A DNA stretch of 9,520 bases from Pseudomonadales bacterium (lineage in GTDB: Bacteria; Pseudomonadota; Gammaproteobacteria; Pseudomonadales; Moraxellaceae), in contig JABEVH010000144.1 of NCBI GenBank assembly GCA_013043915.1, forward strand, positions 1-9,520, given 5' to 3'. The position numbers and the translations under genes are program-made. The notes beneath the pieces are model-generated. The model saw only the letters and a list, made by a program, of their open reading frames with translations, did no database searches and was not told where the DNA came from. The stretch's first letter is position 1. Every line of letters begins with the position of its first letter. This document shows positions 5,953 through 9,520 of this stretch, in pieces.

Positions 5953-6782
5953 AGCTCTGGATTGTCATGCTGACTATGTGGTTACAGCATCGCTCATCGT
6001 TGCCGGCATTGGATTTGACTCGCGAGATAATAAGCTCTTGGGGTCAATCTCTGCGTGACCGTATGGGCACTCATGATTCAGGCTGGTCGGGATTCTTGCT
6101 GTGGATATTGGCCCCCTTGTTGACGGTGGGTTTAGTGTTACATTTTTTGCAAGGCATGTTGTGGGGCCTGGTTGCTGATGGCGTTTTTTTGTTGCTGGCC
6201 ATGGTTTTTTTAGTCCCGGTACGGCTAGAAAGCTGGCAAGCTACCGATGAATCAGCATTCAAGGGTGACATCGCCGAGCCAAATACTCAGGGAAAGAGAT
6301 TGGAGTTGCGTTACACAGAAGTTCAAGATCAGGTTTTACGAGCAGCTTTGCGCCATACCTTGGCTCCATTTTTCTGGTTGGTCGTGTTAGGTCCGTTGGG
6401 GCTAATGGTCTATGCGCTGTTGGTTCTGGCACAGGAGACATTGCCGGTAACTGTGCCGTGGGTTACACCGTTGCCTCAGTTGTTGGCATGGGCTGACTGG
6501 TTGCCTGGGCGTTGTATGGTTATCAGTGCTGCTATGCTGAGTGACTTCGGACAGGGCGTCGATCAGCTTAAACGTGAGTTTACAACTAAGCGTCCGGCAG
6601 AGGGCCTGCTCGCTGATCTTCTAGGGCAGACGCTGAAACATCCTGAATTTGGCGACAACGATGAGGAAGGGGGGGAGGCTTGGCAGCTACGATCCCATCG
6701 CGTTCAAATGCTGTTAAAGCGAGTACAGGTGTTCTGGGTCGTGATGCTGGCAATATTAACCATCTATGCGCCGCTTTCATGA
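5949..6782 (+). CDS. ampE: AmpE-like inner-membrane protein
   Basis: A 277-residue polytopic membrane protein directly after ampD, with a 4-bp ATGA overlap. Membrane helices are seen at about 48-66, 70-91, 140-163 and 255-273, with a possible further one near 172-195. The block APFFWLVVLGPLGLMVYAL (139-157) and the later ADWLPGRCMVISAAMLSDF (182-200) match the AmpE pattern (a 'fWF-lLGP-G-l-Yrl' helix, then 'DWLPARL-al-falaGnF'). Length agrees with the usual 280 or so. AmpE is related to the CobD/CbiB membrane family and is genetically linked to AmpD-controlled beta-lactamase signalling; its biochemical activity is not established. Two runs of seven Ts (6184-6190 and 6205-6211) occur in a helix-coding stretch and the frame is intact across both. 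An imperfect hairpin begins at the stop codon. Confidence 0.85.
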   Translation: MKLWIVMLTMWLQHRSSLPALDLTREIISSWGQSLRDRMGTHDSGWSGFLLWILAPLLTVGLVLHFLQGMLWGLVADGVFLLLAMVFLVPVRLESWQATDESAFKGDIAEPNTQGKRLELRYTEVQDQVLRAALRHTLAPFFWLVVLGPLGLMVYALLVLAQETLPVTVPWVTPLPQLLAWADWLPGRCMVISAAMLSDFGQGVDQLKREFTTKRPAEGLLADLLGQTLKHPEFGDNDEEGGEAWQLRSHRVQMLLKRVQVFWVVMLAILTIYAPLS

Positions 6783-6814
6783 GTGCCTGATATTTTTGTT
6801 TCGTGTTCAGGACT
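6782..6814 (+). terminator. Imperfect hairpin at the end of ampE
   Basis: AGT-g-CCTGA (6782-6790) can pair with TCAGG-ACT (6807-6814): eight base pairs with one bulged G and a 16-base T-rich loop. No U-run follows the right arm, so it is not a textbook intrinsic terminator. It may instead be a weak terminator or mRNA-stabilising structure. No better terminator is seen before aceE. Confidence 0.3.
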
Positions 6815-7005
6815 GAGCGGTTAAGTATAGGCTGTGTGTTTAAAGTCACCCTCGCCGCCTTGATTAACTATGGTCCCCAGGCATCATACTTGGCAGTAGG
6901 GGTACGCAATCTGTCGGGCTTATACTCATTATCAACATTGGCAGCACTGAGCGGGCAAGGGCACTAGTATAAGGCTAGTGTTGATCATGCGTAGGGAGGG
7001 GCAGG
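6783..7005 (+). other. Spacer and promoter region upstream of aceE
   Basis: No gene of the pdhR or aroP type lies in this 223-bp gap and no protein-like frame is evident. It holds possible -10 hexamers TATACT (6921-6926) and TATAAG (6968-6973), neither with a good -35 at normal spacing; a weak TTGATT-N19-CATACT pair (6860-6890); a 9-bp direct repeat ACTGAGCGG (6812-6820 and 6946-6954); and the dyad described separately. The gap is long enough to hold an independent aceE promoter. Confidence 0.5.
6962..6980. promoter_or_regulatory. Dyad overlapping a -10-like box upstream of aceE
   Basis: CACTAG (6962-6967) and CTAGTG (6975-6980) form a perfect 6-bp inverted repeat around TATAAGG. The centre contains TATAAG, a five-of-six match to a -10 element. 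A protein bound to the arms would block that promoter. It is 25 bases before the aceE start codon. The sequence does not resemble the E. coli PdhR site as I remember it (AATTGGT-N-ACCAATT type). Confidence 0.35.
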
Positions 7006-9520
7006 ATGGTGGGTGAAAGTCGTGATATCGATCCCGAGGAAACTCGCGAATGGCTGGATGCCCTGGCATCCGTACTTGAGCATGAAGGCTCTGATCGGGC
7101 GCAATATTTGCTTGAAAGGTTATTGGCACATGGCCTAATTCGTGGCCTGCATCCCCCGGGGCTTAACACCCCGTACCTAAATACCTTGACCCGAGAGCAG
7201 GAAGCGCAGCGCCCGGGCGATCCCTGGATGGAGCGGCGTTTGAGGTCGTTGATACGTTGGAATGCACTGGCCATGGTCATGCGTGCCAACGATAATCAGG
7301 ATGAGTTGGGTGGGCATATTGCTACGTTTGCCTCAAGTGCAACGCTCTATGATATAGGCTTCAATCATTTTTTTCGCGCCCCTAAAGATGATTTCGCGGG
7401 CGATCTTCTTTATGTTCAGGGGCATTCTTCTCCGGGCATTTATGCACGTTCTTTCCTCGAAGGCCGTATCAGTGAAAAGCAACTTGAGAATTTTCGCCGG
7501 GAAGTCGGCGGCAAGGGATTGTCCTCCTATCCTCACCCTTGGTTGATGCGTGATTATTGGCAGTTTCCAACGGTGTCCATGGGCTTAGGTCCCATCATGG
7601 CTATTTATCAGGCACATTTCCTCAAGTACTTGATCAATCGTGGTTTGCTGGCTGAACAGGGGCGTCGTGTATGGGCATTTCTGGGTGATGGGGAAATGGA
7701 TGAGCCTGAGTCCCTGGGTGCTCTGGCTTTGGCAGGTCGCGAGCGCCTGGATAACTTGACCTTTGTCGTCAATTGTAATTTACAACGATTGGATGGTCCG
7801 GTACGTGGTAATGGCAAGATTATCCAGGAATTGGAATCGGTATTCCGCGGCGCAGGCTGGAATGTTATCAAGATAGTCTGGGGCGGTGGCTGGGATGCCT
7901 TGCTGGAAAAAGATAAATCAGGCTTATTGTTGCAGCGTATGCAGGAATGCGTCGATGGGGAATATCAGGCCTATAGCATGCATGGAGGAGCCTATACCCG
8001 CGCGCATTTTTTTGGAAAATACCCGGAACTGCTGGAACTGGTTAGCGGGATGAGCGATGAGGAGATTTATCAGCTTAAACGTGGTGGTCACGATCCACAG
8101 AAAGTCTATGCCGCTTATCATGCAGCCGTTCATCACCAAGGCCAACCTACGGTTATTCTCGCCAAGACCGTTAAAGGATACGGCACCGGTCATGCAGAAT
8201 CCGTCAACAAGACGCATCAAATCAAACATCTCGACTTAGAGTCCTTAAAAGTTTTTCGTGATCGGTTTGCTATGCCTTTTGATGATGATACGTTAGCTAA
8301 AGTACCTTTTTACCGTCCTGCCGAGGACAGTCCTGAGTTGCGCTATCTTCAGGAGCGCAGACAAGCTCTGGGTGGATATTTGCCTCAGCGGCGCCATACA
8401 TCACCGCTCCTGCCGATTCCTGATGATGTGGAACTCGCTCCGATGTTTGCTGCCATTGATCGCCCCATTTCCACGACCATGGCCTTTGTGCGTTTGCTCA
8501 ATATCCTCTTGAAAAAAGAAGGGCTTGGTGATCGCATTGTTCCCATCGTGCCTGATGAAGCCCGTACTTTTGGTATGGAGGGGCTGTTTCGTCAGCGCGG
8601 GATCTACTCTAATGTAGGTCAGTTGTACGAACCTGAGGATCGTAGCCAGGTGATGTATTACCGTGAAGATGTGCGCGGTCAGATACTGCAAGAAGGTATC
8701 AATGAGGCCGGTGCGATGAGCGCCTGGATTGCAGCGGCGACTTCTTACAGCGTTAATCAGTTACCCATGGTGCCATTTTATATTTACTATGCCATGTTTG
8801 GTTTTCAACGTGTCGGTGATTTGGCTTGGGCTGCAGGGGACAGTCAAGCGCGCGGGTTCTTGCTGGGAGCCACCAGCGGGCGTACAGCACTCAATGGTGA
8901 GGGACTACAGCACCAGGATGGCCACTCACCTATCCTGGCCAGCACGGTGCCGAACTGTATTGCTTATGATCCTGCCTATGCCTATGAAGTAGCCGTGATT
9001 ATTCGTGATGGTTTGCGGCGTATGTATCAGGAGCAAGAATCTGTTTACTTCTACCTGACCCTGGCCAATGAAAATCTTATGCATCCAGCCATGCCTGATG
9101 GGGTTGAAGAGGGTATATTGCGCGGGTTATACCGTGTACGTACGGCGGAAACAGGGAGCCGTCGCGTACAAATCTTGGCAGCGGGTGTCATGCTGCCCGA
9201 GGCGTTGCTGGCGGCTGAAATATTGCGAGATGCCTTTGCTGTACAGGCTCAGGTTTATAGCGTGACTAGCTTTAATGAGTTGCGCCGCGATGGGCTGGAA
9301 GTGGACCGTTTCAATATGCTGCATCCCTCTGATCCTCCGCGCATACCTTGGGTAACACAACAATTACGTGGCCAGAAAGCAGCTGTGGTCGGTGTCTCTG
9401 ATTTTATGAAAATTCACGCAGACCAGATAAGGGCTTGGGTGCCAGATGTTTATCATGTCCTCGGAACCGATGGTTTTGGTCGCTCGGATACACGCGAACG
9501 TTTACGTGAGCATTTCGAGA
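7006..9520 (+). CDS. aceE: Pyruvate dehydrogenase E1 component, homodimeric type (partial, 3' end missing)
   Basis: The thiamine-diphosphate decarboxylase subunit of pyruvate dehydrogenase, which acts on pyruvate and passes the acetyl group to the lipoyl domains of AceF. The frame stays open for 838 codons to the window edge; E. coli AceE has about 887 residues, so roughly 50 are missing. Recognisable elements in order are GGH (H104), QGHSSPG (H140), LSSYPHP, the ThDP motif GDGEMDEPES (227-236) ending near NCNLQRLDGP, GGHDP, the mobile active-site loop with H404 (in KTHQIK), DEARTFGMEGLFRQ, ILQEGINE (560-567) with catalytic E563, FYIYYAMFGFQRVGD, LNGEGLQHQDGHS (629-641), NMLHP and finally GTDGFGRSD. 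No frameshift is seen. The start at 7006 has GGAGG six bases upstream, and the first residues align with E. coli AceE (DPEETREWL). There is no pdhR upstream. aceF is expected just beyond the right edge. Confidence 0.98.
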   Translation, partial: MVGESRDIDPEETREWLDALASVLEHEGSDRAQYLLERLLAHGLIRGLHPPGLNTPYLNTLTREQEAQRPGDPWMERRLRSLIRWNALAMVMRANDNQDELGGHIATFASSATLYDIGFNHFFRAPKDDFAGDLLYVQGHSSPGIYARSFLEGRISEKQLENFRREVGGKGLSSYPHPWLMRDYWQFPTVSMGLGPIMAIYQAHFLKYLINRGLLAEQGRRVWAFLGDGEMDEPESLGALALAGRERLDNLTFVVNCNLQRLDGPVRGNGKIIQELESVFRGAGWNVIKIVWGGGWDALLEKDKSGLLLQRMQECVDGEYQAYSMHGGAYTRAHFFGKYPELLELVSGMSDEEIYQLKRGGHDPQKVYAAYHAAVHHQGQPTVILAKTVKGYGTGHAESVNKTHQIKHLDLESLKVFRDRFAMPFDDDTLAKVPFYRPAEDSPELRYLQERRQALGGYLPQRRHTSPLLPIPDDVELAPMFAAIDRPISTTMAFVRLLNILLKKEGLGDRIVPIVPDEARTFGMEGLFRQRGIYSNVGQLYEPEDRSQVMYYREDVRGQILQEGINEAGAMSAWIAAATSYSVNQLPMVPFYIYYAMFGFQRVGDLAWAAGDSQARGFLLGATSGRTALNGEGLQHQDGHSPILASTVPNCIAYDPAYAYEVAVIIRDGLRRMYQEQESVYFYLTLANENLMHPAMPDGVEEGILRGLYRVRTAETGSRRVQILAAGVMLPEALLAAEILRDAFAVQAQVYSVTSFNELRRDGLEVDRFNMLHPSDPPRIPWVTQQLRGQKAAVVGVSDFMKIHADQIRAWVPDVYHVLGTDGFGRSDTRERLREHFE

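Noticed and set aside
6184..6211. Two T7 runs in ampE as phase-variation tracts
   Set aside because: Seven Ts encoding Phe/Leu/Val in membrane helices are common by composition. The tracts are short and the frame is intact.
7333..9363. Several 60-100 codon open frames on the minus strand and in frame 3 within aceE
   Set aside because: They lie inside a fully open reading frame matching AceE along its whole length, and their translations show no family character. They are shadows.
1..9520. Mobile element, phage, toxin-antitoxin, CRISPR or defence system
   Set aside because: Every sizeable frame is accounted for by housekeeping or conserved hypothetical genes. No transposase, integrase, terminal repeats or repeat-spacer arrays were seen.

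Overview
The window reads as ordinary chromosomal core sequence from a gammaproteobacterium. Three points support this: AmpD, AmpE, NadC and a homodimeric-type AceE of clear proteobacterial character; the arrangement nadC / DUF1631 / ampD / ampE, which I recall from Pseudomonas; and the nearness of ampDE to aceE, which I recall from Escherichia coli. I cannot name the genus. There are no tRNA or rRNA genes, insertion sequences, phage genes or CRISPR arrays.

Layout. Positions 1-111 hold the last 36 codons of a gene that looks like a YceI-family lipocalin-like protein, followed by a hairpin terminator. A flavin-reductase-like flavoprotein lies on the minus strand (158-787). Divergent from it is a six-helix membrane protein of unknown function (947-1582), whose end overlaps by 4 bp the end of minus-strand nadC (1579-2427, GTG start). 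A 55-bp divergent spacer with a good extended -10 site for nadC separates it from a tight plus-strand unit: a 966-residue DUF1631 protein (2483-5383), ampD (5380-5952) and ampE (5949-6782). Both junctions in this unit are ATGA stop/start overlaps, so the three are probably one mRNA with translational coupling. A 223-bp spacer then leads to aceE (7006 to the window edge). It is intact as far as it goes and lacks roughly its last 50 codons.

Functionally, ampD and ampE belong to peptidoglycan recycling and beta-lactamase signalling. NadC makes nicotinate mononucleotide for NAD synthesis. AceE is the decarboxylating subunit of pyruvate dehydrogenase. The role of DUF1631 is unknown, but its coupling to ampDE makes it the most interesting lead here. 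I found no convincing new multi-gene system. The items worth a second look are the DUF1631-ampDE coupling, the polar residues inside the membrane protein's helices, two operator-like dyads in promoter regions, and aceE next to ampE without pdhR or aroP.
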